Shown here: positions 7,350-15,598 of the stretch, in pieces
Layout of the letters: each line of letters opens with the position of its first letter
Position numbering within the stretch: position 1 is the stretch's first letter
Source of the DNA: Brevibacterium pigmentatum
GTDB taxonomy: Bacteria > Actinomycetota > Actinomycetes > Actinomycetales > Brevibacteriaceae
Assembly (NCBI RefSeq): GCF_011617465.1
Contig: NZ_CP050153.1
Span: 1,488,001-1,552,000, forward strand
Direction of reading: 5' to 3'
Length of the DNA stretch: 64,000 bases
Translations under genes and position numbers: made by a program
Notes under the pieces: generated by a model
The model's input: the letters and a program-made list of their open reading frames with translations, nothing else
What the model was told of the DNA's origin: nothing
Databases searched by the model: none

Positions 7350-7390
7350 ACGCAGGCCGATTCATCTGGGTTGTGAGAATCGGCCTGCGT
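7350..7390. promoter_or_regulatory. Perfect 14-bp inverted repeat upstream of the esterase gene
   Basis: ACGCAGGCCGATTC at 7350-7363 pairs exactly with GAATCGGCCTGCGT at 7377-7390 across 13 nt. No T-tract follows, and the esterase RBS begins 20 nt later. It may be the terminator of the TetR gene, an operator, or a 5'-leader hairpin. Confidence 0.5.
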
Positions 7391-7426
7391 TAGAGTGGCC
7401 CCTGGCGTCAGGAGGTGACCGCCACG

Positions 7427-8713
7427 ATGAGATCTGCTGCAGAGAGAATCTCAACCCGACAGATCGGAAGGCGAGGACCGAAGATGACAGCCAGCAAGAA
7501 TTCGTCACAGCCCGCAGTGCCTCAGCGCGTGACCAAAACAGTTCGGGCAACGGGTCTCATCCTCGCGCTCGTGTTCGGTGCGATCGCTGCGGTCATCGGC
7601 CTGGCATCGCTCATTCCCGGGCTTGGCCCGTTCAGTTCCGCTGCGGCCCGGTTTGCGCCGACGATTGCGCCGATGGCGACTGTGATCGGAGCGATTGTGC
7701 TTGGGTTCGGAATCTTTTGCCTGCGCCAAGGCCGGCGAAGGACCGGAGCTGTGGTGACAGGATTCGGAGTGGTGAGCACGATCGCGAATCTGGCGGTCGT
7801 CATTGTGCTCCTCGTCGCCATCGCCTCGGCTGGTGGTTCGGTGAATCTGTTCACTGCTACGTTCGGGCTCTCGGCGATCGATTCGGCGTCGCCTGATCGC
7901 AAGGAAGTGTACGACAAGTCCAGCTCGGGCGATGACCTCTCGGTATCGATCTACGAACCGGAGAGAGCGAAGGGGTCGGCCCCGACGATCATGTACGTCC
8001 ACGGAGGCGGTTGGATCGCAGGCGAACCGGACGCAGCGAGCTCAAAGCTCCGTGAACTCGCTGATCACGGCTACCTGGTCGTATCGGTCGAATATGAACT
8101 CGCCACCCTGGATAACGCAACCTGGCAGAGCGCACCATCGCAGGTCGCATGTGCGGCAAGCTGGATCCAGACCCACGCAGACGCGATCGGTGCGGATACC
8201 GATCGCCTTGCGTTCTGGGGCGAGAGTTCGGGCAGCAATATGGTCGCCAATACCGCTGGTGCCGCTGCACAGGGCGACGCCGAGTCGTCGTGTGGCGGGA
8301 AGGTTCCGGTTCCGGCAGCGGTCATTGCCGACTACCCCGCGTTCGACGTGACGGGCCTCTACGAGAGCGCCCCCACCGGGCCCGGCGCGGGATCCGGCAC
8401 GCGCCTGTTCGCGACCAGCTACACGGGTGGCACACCAGAGGAATATCCGCAACGCTACTCAGTGGCCGATTCCGTCACGCACCTGAAAGCACCCGCGCCG
8501 CCGATGCTCATGATGACAGCGATGCGAGATGACGTGATCACCCCAACCGACCAGCTTTCATGGGCCGAATCGGCCCGAAGTCGTGGCGTCGACGTCACAA
8601 CCGTGAAAGTTCCCCTCGCCAATCATGCATACACGCAGAAGGCGAAGAACTCAATCGGCAGCCAGGGGCACCTGAGCATCGCAGAGGCCTACTTAACCGA
8701 GCAACTTCGCTAG
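7427..8713 (+). CDS. Membrane-anchored alpha/beta-hydrolase (HGGGW esterase)
   Basis: 428 aa. Residues about 40-140 hold three hydrophobic segments, so the protein is anchored with a hydrolase domain after them. That domain has the oxyanion motif MYVHGGGWIAGEP, the nucleophile elbow WGESSGSN, and late Asp and His candidates (TAMRDDVITP, ANHAYT), as in hormone-sensitive-lipase-type esterases. ATG 7427 is used because AGGAGG lies 7-12 nt before it; GTG 7415 falls inside that RBS. Substrate unknown. Stands alone. Confidence 0.75.
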   Translation: MRSAAERISTRQIGRRGPKMTASKNSSQPAVPQRVTKTVRATGLILALVFGAIAAVIGLASLIPGLGPFSSAAARFAPTIAPMATVIGAIVLGFGIFCLRQGRRRTGAVVTGFGVVSTIANLAVVIVLLVAIASAGGSVNLFTATFGLSAIDSASPDRKEVYDKSSSGDDLSVSIYEPERAKGSAPTIMYVHGGGWIAGEPDAASSKLRELADHGYLVVSVEYELATLDNATWQSAPSQVACAASWIQTHADAIGADTDRLAFWGESSGSNMVANTAGAAAQGDAESSCGGKVPVPAAVIADYPAFDVTGLYESAPTGPGAGSGTRLFATSYTGGTPEEYPQRYSVADSVTHLKAPAPPMLMMTAMRDDVITPTDQLSWAESARSRGVDVTTVKVPLANHAYTQKAKNSIGSQGHLSIAEAYLTEQLR

Positions 8714-8821
8714 CCACACGACTGTTGTTGATCTCGGCTGCTCTGGCGGGGAGGCGTCGATGCAGGTATCGTGGAAATCGGCAGCACGTACGGTTGCCAG
8801 CACTTCCAGGTACCTAAGCCT

Positions 8822-8876
8822 GAATCATTGCGGAGAGCTCCGGTCGGCCCGGAACATGTCCAGATGGGGTGCGGCG
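8822..8876 (+). repeat. 55-nt dispersed repeat, copy 2
   Basis: Copy of the block at 2169-2223 (first 16 nt identical, about 80 percent overall with one 1-nt gap). Here it precedes two stable hairpins and a damaged DUF1801 gene. Confidence 0.5.
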
Positions 8877-8914
8877 CATTCTTGCGCCGTCTTCAACCGC
8901 CGGTGCGACACACC
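8872..8914 (+). other. Two consecutive hairpins in the leader of the DUF1801 gene
   Basis: GGCGCA/TGCGCC with a 4-nt loop is followed at once by GCCGGTG/CACCGGC with a 5-nt loop. An AAGGA and an ATG (8936) lie 20 nt downstream. The tandem hairpins look like an RNA leader or a terminator without a U-tract; nothing identifies a known riboswitch. Confidence 0.4.
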
Positions 8915-8966
8915 GGCTGACGTAAGGACATGACATGACGACCAAAGACGAGAAGAACCTGCCCAG

Positions 8967-9287
8967 GTGACCGCCAAGATCGCGAAGATGGACGAGCCGG
9001 AGCGATCGCTCATGCAGCGAGCGCACGAGATCATCGTGACCGTCGCCCCGAGTCTCAAACCGCGGATCTGGTACGGCATGCCGGCCTATGCTCTGTCCGC
9101 GAGCACTCCTGCATTGGTGACACTGCGCAATGACGATCGGGTCAACCTGGCCCTCACGGAAAAGGTCGAACTCACCCCAGCTGGTGGTTCCGACGGATCG
9201 CTGATGCCCGCCGCATGGTACTTCGAGACTATCGACGAGGTCGCCGAGAAGCGCATCGCCGAGATCGTCAGGAGGGCAACCTCCTGA
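8967..9287 (+). CDS. DUF1801 protein, probably missing its N terminus
   Basis: 106 aa from GTG 8967. AKIAKMDEPERSLMQRAHEIIVTVAPSLKPRIWYGMPAYA is the DUF1801 core, a YdhG-like fold of unclear function. Family members usually have a further 30-40 N-terminal residues. A well-placed ATG at 8936 with AAGGA upstream encodes MTTKDEKN but stops after 11 codons in a different frame, so a small deletion or frameshift has probably separated the original start from the body. Expression from GTG 8967 is possible but no good RBS is seen. Confidence 0.6.
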   Translation: MTAKIAKMDEPERSLMQRAHEIIVTVAPSLKPRIWYGMPAYALSASTPALVTLRNDDRVNLALTEKVELTPAGGSDGSLMPAAWYFETIDEVAEKRIAEIVRRATS

Positions 9288-9303
9288 CGGTGACGATCGC
9301 CGG

Positions 9304-9355
9304 GGCCGAGCCCGCAGACGTCACTTCGTGCGATGTCTGTGTCTCGGGCTCGGCC
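9304..9355 (+). terminator. Stem-loop after the DUF1801 gene
   Basis: GGCCGAGCCCG at 9304-9314 pairs with CGGGCTCGGCC at 9345-9355, with CAGAC/GTCTG able to extend the stem inside the loop. No T-tract. Position just beyond the stop suits a terminator. Confidence 0.4.
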
Positions 9356-9450
9356 GCGAGATCGGCGCTGAGCGTCTGAGTTCCGATTGGCTATGGTGGT
9401 GCTTGAAGGGAAACCAGTCCCATCTGCCATAAGTTTGAGGAGTGATCGAC

Positions 9451-9891
9451 ATGAGTTTCTCCGTCTACCTGTCCGGTGAGATCCACACCGAGTGGCGCGA
9501 TGAGATCAAGCGCGGCACCGAGGCGGCCGGTCTGGATATCGATTTCACCGCACCCGTGACCGACCATCCGGCCAGCGATGCTGCCGGTGACCACCTCGGC
9601 GAGAACGACAGCTCCTTCTGGCGCGACCACCAGTCGTCCAAGGTCAATGCCATCCGCACGCGCACCCTCATCGAGAAGGCCGATCTGGTCGTCGTGCGTT
9701 TCGGGGATAAGTACAAGCAGTGGAACGCCGCCTTCGACGCCGGCTACTGCGCAGCACTCGGCACACCCTATATAACCCTTCACGATGCCGACATCGTGCA
9801 TCCGCTCAAAGAGGTCGATGCCGAAGCCAAAGCCTGGTGCCAGACAACCGATCAGGTGGTCGAAACCCTGAAGTACATCCTTAGAGACTGA
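9451..9891 (+). CDS. YtoQ-family protein
   Basis: 146 aa. Recognised as YtoQ family from SVYLSGEIHTEWRDEI, DHPASDAAGD, FWRDHQSSKVNAIRTRTLI, and VVVRFGDKYKQWNAAFDAGYCAALGTPYITLH. The fold resembles nucleoside 2-deoxyribosyltransferases, but the family's reaction is not established. ATG 9451 has GAGGAG 8 nt upstream. Cytosolic; no operon partner. Confidence 0.8.
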   Translation: MSFSVYLSGEIHTEWRDEIKRGTEAAGLDIDFTAPVTDHPASDAAGDHLGENDSSFWRDHQSSKVNAIRTRTLIEKADLVVVRFGDKYKQWNAAFDAGYCAALGTPYITLHDADIVHPLKEVDAEAKAWCQTTDQVVETLKYILRD

Positions 9892-9982
9892 TCCTCAAAA
9901 AGGCTGAGCTCGACTAGCTGAGGCCACGAATGACTGGATGGGAGCCGATCGTTCGCGACCTCAGGCCTTGCGCGTCGTGACG

Positions 9983-10456
9983 CTACGGCAGGGGATGATC
10001 GCCCTTGATCTTGAAGAAGGATCCGCGGATCTCTCCGGCGAGCTTCGACTTCTGACGGGCGAACTTGAACGCCGAGAGCTTGGGAGGAACGTCCATCCCT
10101 TCCGAAAGCTTGAAACCAACGGCCCGTTTGCCATCGCCTGCTCGCGTCCACAGGACATTGATCGCGAGCCCGGACTCATAGAAGACGTGCACCCAGTAGA
10201 TGCCGTCGACATCATTGACGCTGACTTCGAGAGCCGGCGAAGTCGGCACGATCTCACGCTCGGAGGCAAGGATCTCCTCCACCCAGTCCAGTTCCTCCTG
10301 TGCATCGGCGGCCGGGGCCACTTTGAACGTGTGCATGTACTTGTTGGAGAAGTACCGCGCCTCGTTGGCGCGCAGGCCGGCCAGCGCCTCGGCGACGGGG
10401 GAGGATTCGAGTCCCGCGGTGGAGACATCGGTGAATGAAACGGCTTCGAACGGCAT
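9983..10456 (-). CDS. Conserved hypothetical protein
   Basis: 157 aa, not recognised. No signal peptide or membrane segment. The middle has a mixed beta pattern (VNDVDGIYWVHVFYESGLAINVLWTRAGD) with charged ends, and it closes in KIKGDHPLP. Start ATG 10456 is the first in frame. It is divergent from the lipase gene across 174 bp. Good codon usage supports a real gene. Confidence 0.55.
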   Translation of the reverse strand: MPFEAVSFTDVSTAGLESSPVAEALAGLRANEARYFSNKYMHTFKVAPAADAQEELDWVEEILASEREIVPTSPALEVSVNDVDGIYWVHVFYESGLAINVLWTRAGDGKRAVGFKLSEGMDVPPKLSAFKFARQKSKLAGEIRGSFFKIKGDHPLP

Positions 10457-10630
10457 GGGTCAAGGATATGCCCGAGGTGTTCGACCGTACACGTCTGAAT
10501 GCGAGAGTTGCTTGCCCATCCGTACAGAGCTGAGGTCCGAGACCTGCGATAGAGTATCGGCATCTCGGCGATTGTTCTGATTGCTATGGAATCTCGGTGT
10601 AGACGACGCAACTGACAAAGGAGTCCGGCT

Positions 10631-11575
10631 TTGGCCCTGCACGAAATCACATATTCCTCGAGCAACAACCGCGACACGATCAATGCCTGGCTCTACACTC
10701 CGACAACAGCTCCGAACGGCATCGTGCAGATCATCCACGGCCTCGGCGAACATTCCCGCCGCTACCTCCACCTCATCAGCACCTTGCTCGATGCCGGCTT
10801 CGCCGTCGTCGCCAGTGACCACGCAGGGCACGGGCGCACTGCCATGGAGTCGGGCGTCTGGGCCGACGCGGGAGACGAGGCCGCGCGCGTCGTCGTCGAC
10901 GACGAGGTGACTCTGCAGGCGAAGGCGCGTGAGATCCTGCCCGGACTGCCCTATATCGTCTTCGGCCACAGCTGGGGGTCGATGATCGCCCGCTCCATGG
11001 CCTCCCGCCCTGAAGCCGAACTCACCGGGCTGGCGCTGTGCGGAATCGCCGCGCAGATGAAGGGAATCGAACAGACCATTGACCGCGCTGAACTCGCCGA
11101 GGCGGCCGCTGGCGACCATCGTGCGGAACCTGCTGCAGACCATCTGGTGGGACAGCTCTTCGACGGGTTCCTCGACCGCTGCGGTCCCGATGCAGGACCC
11201 ACTGCATGGGTTGCCCTCGACGAGGCGGTCGTCGCCGATCACGGCCGTGACCCGTTCAATAATTTCGGTGCCCCGATGAGTGCGCGGTTCCTGCAGGGGT
11301 TCGTCGACATCTATGACGAAGCCAATGCCGATTCCTGGTATGAGACGATCTCAAGCGATCTGCCGGTGCTCATCCTCGCGGGTGACCAGGATCCGGTCGC
11401 GAACTACGGCGAAGGCGCTTACCACGTGGCCAACAGGCTGCGAGAGACCGGTCATGCAGACGTGCGCACACGAGTCTTCTCAGGAGTCCGGCACGAAGTC
11501 CACAATGAACCGACGACTCGCGCCGAGGCGGAAGCGGAGATCGTCGAATTCGCAACCCGCGTCATCGCAGGTTAA
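10631..11575 (+). CDS. Alpha/beta-hydrolase, monoacylglycerol-lipase type
   Basis: 314 aa. The Hydrolase_4 (lysophospholipase/MGL) signature is present: IVQIIHGLGEHSRRY, VVASDHAGHGRT, the nucleophile elbow FGHSWGSMIA, LAGDQDPV for the catalytic Asp and RHEVHNE for the His. The start appears to be TTG 10631, with AAAGGAG 8 nt upstream. No signal peptide, so cytosolic turnover of monoacylglycerols or related esters is likely. A GNAT gene begins 19 nt after the stop, suggesting a two-gene operon. Confidence 0.78.
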   Translation: MALHEITYSSSNNRDTINAWLYTPTTAPNGIVQIIHGLGEHSRRYLHLISTLLDAGFAVVASDHAGHGRTAMESGVWADAGDEAARVVVDDEVTLQAKAREILPGLPYIVFGHSWGSMIARSMASRPEAELTGLALCGIAAQMKGIEQTIDRAELAEAAAGDHRAEPAADHLVGQLFDGFLDRCGPDAGPTAWVALDEAVVADHGRDPFNNFGAPMSARFLQGFVDIYDEANADSWYETISSDLPVLILAGDQDPVANYGEGAYHVANRLRETGHADVRTRVFSGVRHEVHNEPTTRAEAEAEIVEFATRVIAG

Positions 11576-11594
11576 AGATCGAGGCTGGCCCACC

Positions 11595-12446
11595 ATGATG
11601 ATTCCGTCCGCCGAGGACCTTTCGAACATCATCGATGCTGTCGCGTCCTGGCAGCGCGAGGGGCTGCCCGTCCAAGTCCATCCTGGCGACTTCGGCTGGT
11701 ATCAGCGCTTCGGCTCGCAAGCGCTTGCCTCGGGACTGCGGGTGTGGACGCGCGACGGCGAGATCGCAGCCGTCGGATTCCTCGACGAAACCGAACTCAT
11801 TCGCATGGCGATCTCGCCCGACCATGCCGCGGATGAAACCCTCGCCGAGGCGGTCGTGACTGATATCGAGACCACTCTGTCCGATCTCCTCCCACCAGGG
11901 ACGGGAATCGTCGAATCCCGGTTCGGACCCGCGCTGCAGCACACCCTCAACGAGGCGGCATGGACACCCGACGAACCCTGGACCGTCCTGCAACGCGCAC
12001 TGTCAGATTCTGTCCCACCGACCTCGTTGAGGTTCGAGACTGTCGAAGCGGACGACATCGCTGACCGGGTCAGCGTCGAATCCGCCGCATTGCCCGGCGC
12101 ATCACTGACCGCTGAGCGATGGCAGCTGATGGCTGCAGGACACGCCTACCAACAGGCTCGGTGTCTCGTCGGCTATTCCACGGACGGTGCTGCCGTCGGC
12201 GCCACCACCGTCTGGTCCGCTGGACACGGTCGCCCCGGCATCATCGAACCTCTCGGAGTTCATGGTGACCACCGCGGCCTCGGTTATGGCACGGAAATGG
12301 CGCTCGGTGGTGCAAGCGCACTGCGGTCGATGGGAGCGTCGAGTGTCAACGTGGCCACTCCGTCATCGAACACCGCCGCCGTCGCCACCTATCGAGCGGC
12401 CGGGATGGACAGCCTCGGCGAGGTCAGGGACTTCCGCCGCCCCTGA
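11595..12446 (+). CDS. GNAT-family N-acetyltransferase
   Basis: 283 aa, long enough for two GNAT folds; only the C-terminal one keeps the acetyl-CoA-binding loop, GDHRGLGYGTEMALGGASAL (Q/RxxGxG/A pattern) near residue 225. The final segment SSNTAAVATYRAAGM is the usual GNAT beta6-alpha. The N-terminal half (residues 1-130) looks like a degenerate GNAT fold. ATG 11595 follows the lipase gene by 19 nt. Substrate unknown. Confidence 0.75.
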   Translation: MMIPSAEDLSNIIDAVASWQREGLPVQVHPGDFGWYQRFGSQALASGLRVWTRDGEIAAVGFLDETELIRMAISPDHAADETLAEAVVTDIETTLSDLLPPGTGIVESRFGPALQHTLNEAAWTPDEPWTVLQRALSDSVPPTSLRFETVEADDIADRVSVESAALPGASLTAERWQLMAAGHAYQQARCLVGYSTDGAAVGATTVWSAGHGRPGIIEPLGVHGDHRGLGYGTEMALGGASALRSMGASSVNVATPSSNTAAVATYRAAGMDSLGEVRDFRRP

Positions 12447-12504
12447 CCGGCGTCGGAGAACAGACCGCAGCGGCGTTGGAGGTCAGGACAGCCGACGTCG
12501 GAGG

Positions 12505-13008
12505 TCAGGCCGGAGCGCCGGCGATGAACGCCGCCTGCGCGACATGCTGGATCGCATCATCGATGATCGAGACCATGCGGACGCCGCGAGTGACTGCCGG
12601 CGTCCAGTTCTCATCGATGATCTCGTCGAAGTCGTCCTCCGACAGCGTCTCCAGGTACTCGGTGAACGCGTTCAATGTGGTGTTGAGATAGTCGACGAGC
12701 AGCTGCTGATCGTCGACGCGGATCTCGGCTGCTTGTTCCGGGGTGTGCCCGAGCCCGAACCCATCGCCGATCTCGCCGAGGTCGAAACGGTCGCGGAAGT
12801 CCTCCCACTGCTGGGGGCGTCCGGTGAGGTCGGAGAGCTGCACGTCGATCTCGCGGCCGCTGTGCCACAGCGGCCAGGCGATAGAGTTCGGATGCCCGCC
12901 GAGGTGGCCGTTGAGTTCTTCGGGGGAGAGGTCGGGCAGCGCCTGTGCCGCTTGGAGGGGGCGCTGGGACAGGTCGGTGAGAATCTCAATGCTGTTCATG
13001 TCGCCCAT
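12505..13008 (-). CDS. DinB/DUF664-like four-helix protein
   Basis: 167 aa, all-helical. GHPNSIAWPLWHSGREIDVQLSDLTG carries the first metal-ligand His of the DinB fold, and IIDDAIQHVAQAAFIAG near the end another, so a divalent-metal site is plausible. In actinobacteria such proteins include mycothiol-dependent transferases. ATG 13008 is preferred; ATG 12999 is possible. Transcribed leftward, apart from ArfB. Confidence 0.6.
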   Translation of the reverse strand: MGDMNSIEILTDLSQRPLQAAQALPDLSPEELNGHLGGHPNSIAWPLWHSGREIDVQLSDLTGRPQQWEDFRDRFDLGEIGDGFGLGHTPEQAAEIRVDDQQLLVDYLNTTLNAFTEYLETLSEDDFDEIIDENWTPAVTRGVRMVSIIDDAIQHVAQAAFIAGAPA

Positions 13009-13044
13009 TGTGCTCTTCGCGACCGCCTCTGTCACCACCGGGGA

Positions 13045-13488
13045 TCAGTCGAGACGGGGCCGGCGGCGGTTGCGTTTGATCTCCGACCGCCGCTGTTCGG
13101 AGCGCACTCGGCGGCGCCGGGAATTTCGGGACGGCTTCGTGGCTCGCCTCTGCACCGGCGGGGCCAACGCCTCCCGCAGCAGCTGCGCTAGCCGCATGCG
13201 TGCGTCCTGACGATTCTTCAGCTGTGACCGCTGCTTCTCCGAAGTCACGGTGACCACAGTTCCCGACAGACGTGGTGCCAATCGACTGAGCACTCGCTCG
13301 CGTTGAACCTCGGTGAAGAAACTCGCAGAGGCCAGGTCGAGGCTCAGCTGCACCCGTGAATCGGAGGTATTGACGTGCTGGCCGCCCGGGCCGGATGACC
13401 GGGAGAATTGTTCGGACAGGTCGGATGCGGGGATGACCAGCCCGGCTGGGATTCCGGGTCCAGCGGGTACGTGCAGATCACCGTCCAT
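13045..13488 (-). CDS. arfB: Ribosome-rescue peptidyl-tRNA hydrolase ArfB (YaeJ)
   Basis: 147 aa. A release-factor-like domain with SSGPGGQHVNTSDSRVQL contains the GGQ (residues 35-37) that hydrolyses peptidyl-tRNA. No codon-recognition domain is present. The C terminus is very basic (QRRATKPSRNSRRRRVRS, EIKRNRRRPRLD), the tail that enters the mRNA channel of stalled ribosomes. ATG 13488 follows the stop of the acyltransferase by one base, so they are co-translated. Confidence 0.88.
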   Translation of the reverse strand: MDGDLHVPAGPGIPAGLVIPASDLSEQFSRSSGPGGQHVNTSDSRVQLSLDLASASFFTEVQRERVLSRLAPRLSGTVVTVTSEKQRSQLKNRQDARMRLAQLLREALAPPVQRRATKPSRNSRRRRVRSEQRRSEIKRNRRRPRLD

Positions 13489-13489
13489 C

Positions 13490-14095
13490 TCAGCTCTGCT
13501 CCGCTTCGCCTTTGCGATCGTCACCGGCGGAGTCTTCTTCGCGCAACCTCGGCGTGACCTGCAGGTGCGGTCGGATTCCACGCTTGTCGGCGTAGAATTC
13601 GCGGATCCGATCCATGTCTGCGGCGATGTCGCCGCTCATCTCCAGGGTCGGGCCCAGCCCGGTGGTGTGCGTAGTTGTATCGAGGTAGCCCAACGTTACG
13701 GGCATTCCCGTTGCCATCGCGATGCGATGGAACCCGGACTTCCAATGAGTATGCCCGCCGCGGGTTCCGTCTGGAGTGATGACGAGAGCGAAGACCTCCC
13801 CTTTACGCATGCGGCCGACCACCTCGTCGACGATCTTGCTCGGATCCGAGCGGTCGACGGGTATCCCGCCGAGTCCGCGCATGATCGGCCCACGCCATCC
13901 GGTGAAGAGGGAATGCTTGCCCAGCCAATGGACATCGACACGAAGGCGCCACGCGATCGCGAGCATCACGACGAAGTCCCAATTGGAGGTGTGGGGTGCC
14001 CCGATGAGGATCGTCGGACGATTCGGGGCGGGCTCGGTGACGAGCTTCCACTTGCTGAACGTCCAGAAGGCGCGGGCGAGGAGGCGTCGGATCAT
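13490..14095 (-). CDS. PlsC-like acyltransferase
   Basis: 201 aa lysophospholipid-acyltransferase fold. Motif I is HTSNWD (H-x4-D), motif II GLGGIPVDRSD and motif III ALVITPDGTRG. No strong membrane helix; probably peripheral. The likely reaction is transfer of an acyl group to a glycerophosphate-type acceptor, but this compact subgroup is uncharacterised. First gene of the pair with arfB. Confidence 0.75.
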   Translation of the reverse strand: MIRRLLARAFWTFSKWKLVTEPAPNRPTILIGAPHTSNWDFVVMLAIAWRLRVDVHWLGKHSLFTGWRGPIMRGLGGIPVDRSDPSKIVDEVVGRMRKGEVFALVITPDGTRGGHTHWKSGFHRIAMATGMPVTLGYLDTTTHTTGLGPTLEMSGDIAADMDRIREFYADKRGIRPHLQVTPRLREEDSAGDDRKGEAEQS

Positions 14096-14128
14096 GATCT
14101 CAACGTTAAGGCACGCGCATGTGCGGGC

Positions 14129-14716
14129 CTATCGGGGCCCATGAAGGCGCGGTGCGAAACGGGCGTGTGCGGCTTTCAGGACCGGGAAGAGTCGACGGGG
14201 ACTGAGGCCAAAACCATTCCTGACGAGTAACCGCGGATGATGCCCGCGCCCGAGTCGTCGACGGGTCGCCTCCTCGGTGAGGATATACGCCGCGGCCTTG
14301 GGGCCACGGCTTGCCGCCTTTTCGAACACGATCGCTTCGATATCCTGCCACGGCAGCAGCGTGCCGGGCAGTACCTGATCGCGCCGTGCCAACGCGACGC
14401 CGAGGGGGGAGAGGACGAGGGATTCGCGCCTGCGCATTCGCACGAACAGACCGATCGGTGCGACGACCAGGCACCCGACGATGCCGATGACCAACGCCCA
14501 CATGCGCAGGTTGATGATGATCAGCCACGGGCTGCGCCCGTCCTCGATTGTGGCGGTGACGACGTAGATGAAGAAGGCGAGTAGACCGATGCCGATGACG
14601 AGCGCGACGAGCAGACCGAAGAGGACCTGCCGATTCGAGGAGGGGATGACGACCTGCTGTCCACGGTCGAGCCGACGCACGACGGCGGCAGGGGAGAGAT
14701 CGTCGGTCATGGACAT
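14129..14716 (-). CDS. Two-helix membrane protein of unknown function
   Basis: 195 aa. Residues about 30-56 and 70-92 are membrane helices (VLFGLLVALVIGIGLLAFFIYVV and ALVIGIVGCLVVAPIGLFV). The cytosolic C-terminal half is beta-rich and reads like a PH-type domain (LVLSPLGVALARRDQVLPGTLLPWQDIEAIVFE). ATG 14716 used; ATG 14710 equally possible. Lies 33 nt upstream of the acyltransferase on the same strand, so it may belong to the same transcript. Confidence 0.6.
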   Translation of the reverse strand: MSMTDDLSPAAVVRRLDRGQQVVIPSSNRQVLFGLLVALVIGIGLLAFFIYVVTATIEDGRSPWLIIINLRMWALVIGIVGCLVVAPIGLFVRMRRRESLVLSPLGVALARRDQVLPGTLLPWQDIEAIVFEKAASRGPKAAAYILTEEATRRRLGRGHHPRLLVRNGFGLSPRRLFPVLKAAHARFAPRLHGPR

Positions 14717-14797
14717 CAGAATACCGGCGGCACGGAATAATTACGGCCGACCTGTCGCTGTACCGGACACCAAGCATCACCGACAACGGAGGTAGAT

Positions 14798-15484
14798 ATG
14801 TCTGATTCAGCTCGTGTCGTCATTCTCGGCGGCCATGGAAAGATCGCACTCCTGGCAGCACCCAAGCTCAAGGCCGCAGGTTTCGCCGTCGATTCGGTGA
14901 TCCGCAACCCCGACCAGTCATCCGATGTCGAAGCCGCAGGGGCCAACCCGGTCGTCCTCGACATCGAAACCGCCGACACTCAGGCGCTCGCCGACCTGTT
15001 CGCAGGAGCCCAGGCGGTCGTCTTCTCCGCCGGAGCCGGCGGCGGCAGCCCGGAGCGGACGAAGGCCGTCGACCTCGAAGCAGCCAAGCGATCCATCGAC
15101 GCAGCCGAACAGGCCGGGGTCAAGCGCTTCGTCATGGTCTCTTACGCCAGCGTCTCCGTCGACTCGGACCGCGTCGACCCGGAGAGCTCCTTCTACCCCT
15201 ACGTGCAGGCCAAGAGCGGTGCCGATGAGCACCTGCGAGCAAGCTCGTTGGACTTCACGATCCTCGGACCCGGCGGTCTGACCCTCGAGCCCTCCAGCGG
15301 CAAGGTTCTCATCGCCGATGCGGCCGGCGACCTCGATGGGCAGACGCCGGCCGACGATGTGCGGGTGACCTCACGCGACCTCGTCGCCGACGTCATCACC
15401 CATGTCCTCGCTGAGTCCGCTGCGGTGCGCGAGACCGTGAACTTCTACGACGGGCAGACCCCCATCGCCGAGGCGATCAGCTGA
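14798..15484 (+). CDS. NAD(P)-binding SDR-like protein
   Basis: 228 aa atypical short-chain dehydrogenase. VVILGGHGKIALLAAPKL is the nucleotide-binding loop, followed by VVFSAGAGGG and RFVMVSYASVSVDS; YVQAKSGADEHLRAS occupies the position of the Tyr-x3-Lys pair. This is the YwnB/NAD(P)H-binding type seen near redox genes. GGAGGTA lies 4-10 nt before ATG 14798. Function beyond dinucleotide binding is unknown. Confidence 0.8.
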   Translation: MSDSARVVILGGHGKIALLAAPKLKAAGFAVDSVIRNPDQSSDVEAAGANPVVLDIETADTQALADLFAGAQAVVFSAGAGGGSPERTKAVDLEAAKRSIDAAEQAGVKRFVMVSYASVSVDSDRVDPESSFYPYVQAKSGADEHLRASSLDFTILGPGGLTLEPSSGKVLIADAAGDLDGQTPADDVRVTSRDLVADVITHVLAESAAVRETVNFYDGQTPIAEAIS

Positions 15485-15520
15485 GCTGAATAGTCACACG
15501 GGTTCAGCCCCAATCGAACC

Positions 15521-15560
15521 CGCTGGCCTGTCGTCTCCGATCGGAGACGACAGGCCAGCG
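15521..15560. terminator. Perfect 40-bp palindrome, bidirectional terminator
   Basis: The 20 nt at 15521-15540 are the exact reverse complement of 15541-15560, with no spacer. GTCTTTCG follows. It sits between two convergent genes (ends at 15484 and 15599), so a shared terminator is the simplest role. Confidence 0.7.
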
Positions 15561-15598
15561 GTCTTTCGATCGAAACAGTCTTGTGCCGCGCGTGAAGT

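Noticed and set aside
11280-11594. Possible N-terminal extension of the GNAT protein
   Set aside because: It lies out of frame within the lipase gene and has shuffled-looking composition; ATG 11595 fits the gene spacing.
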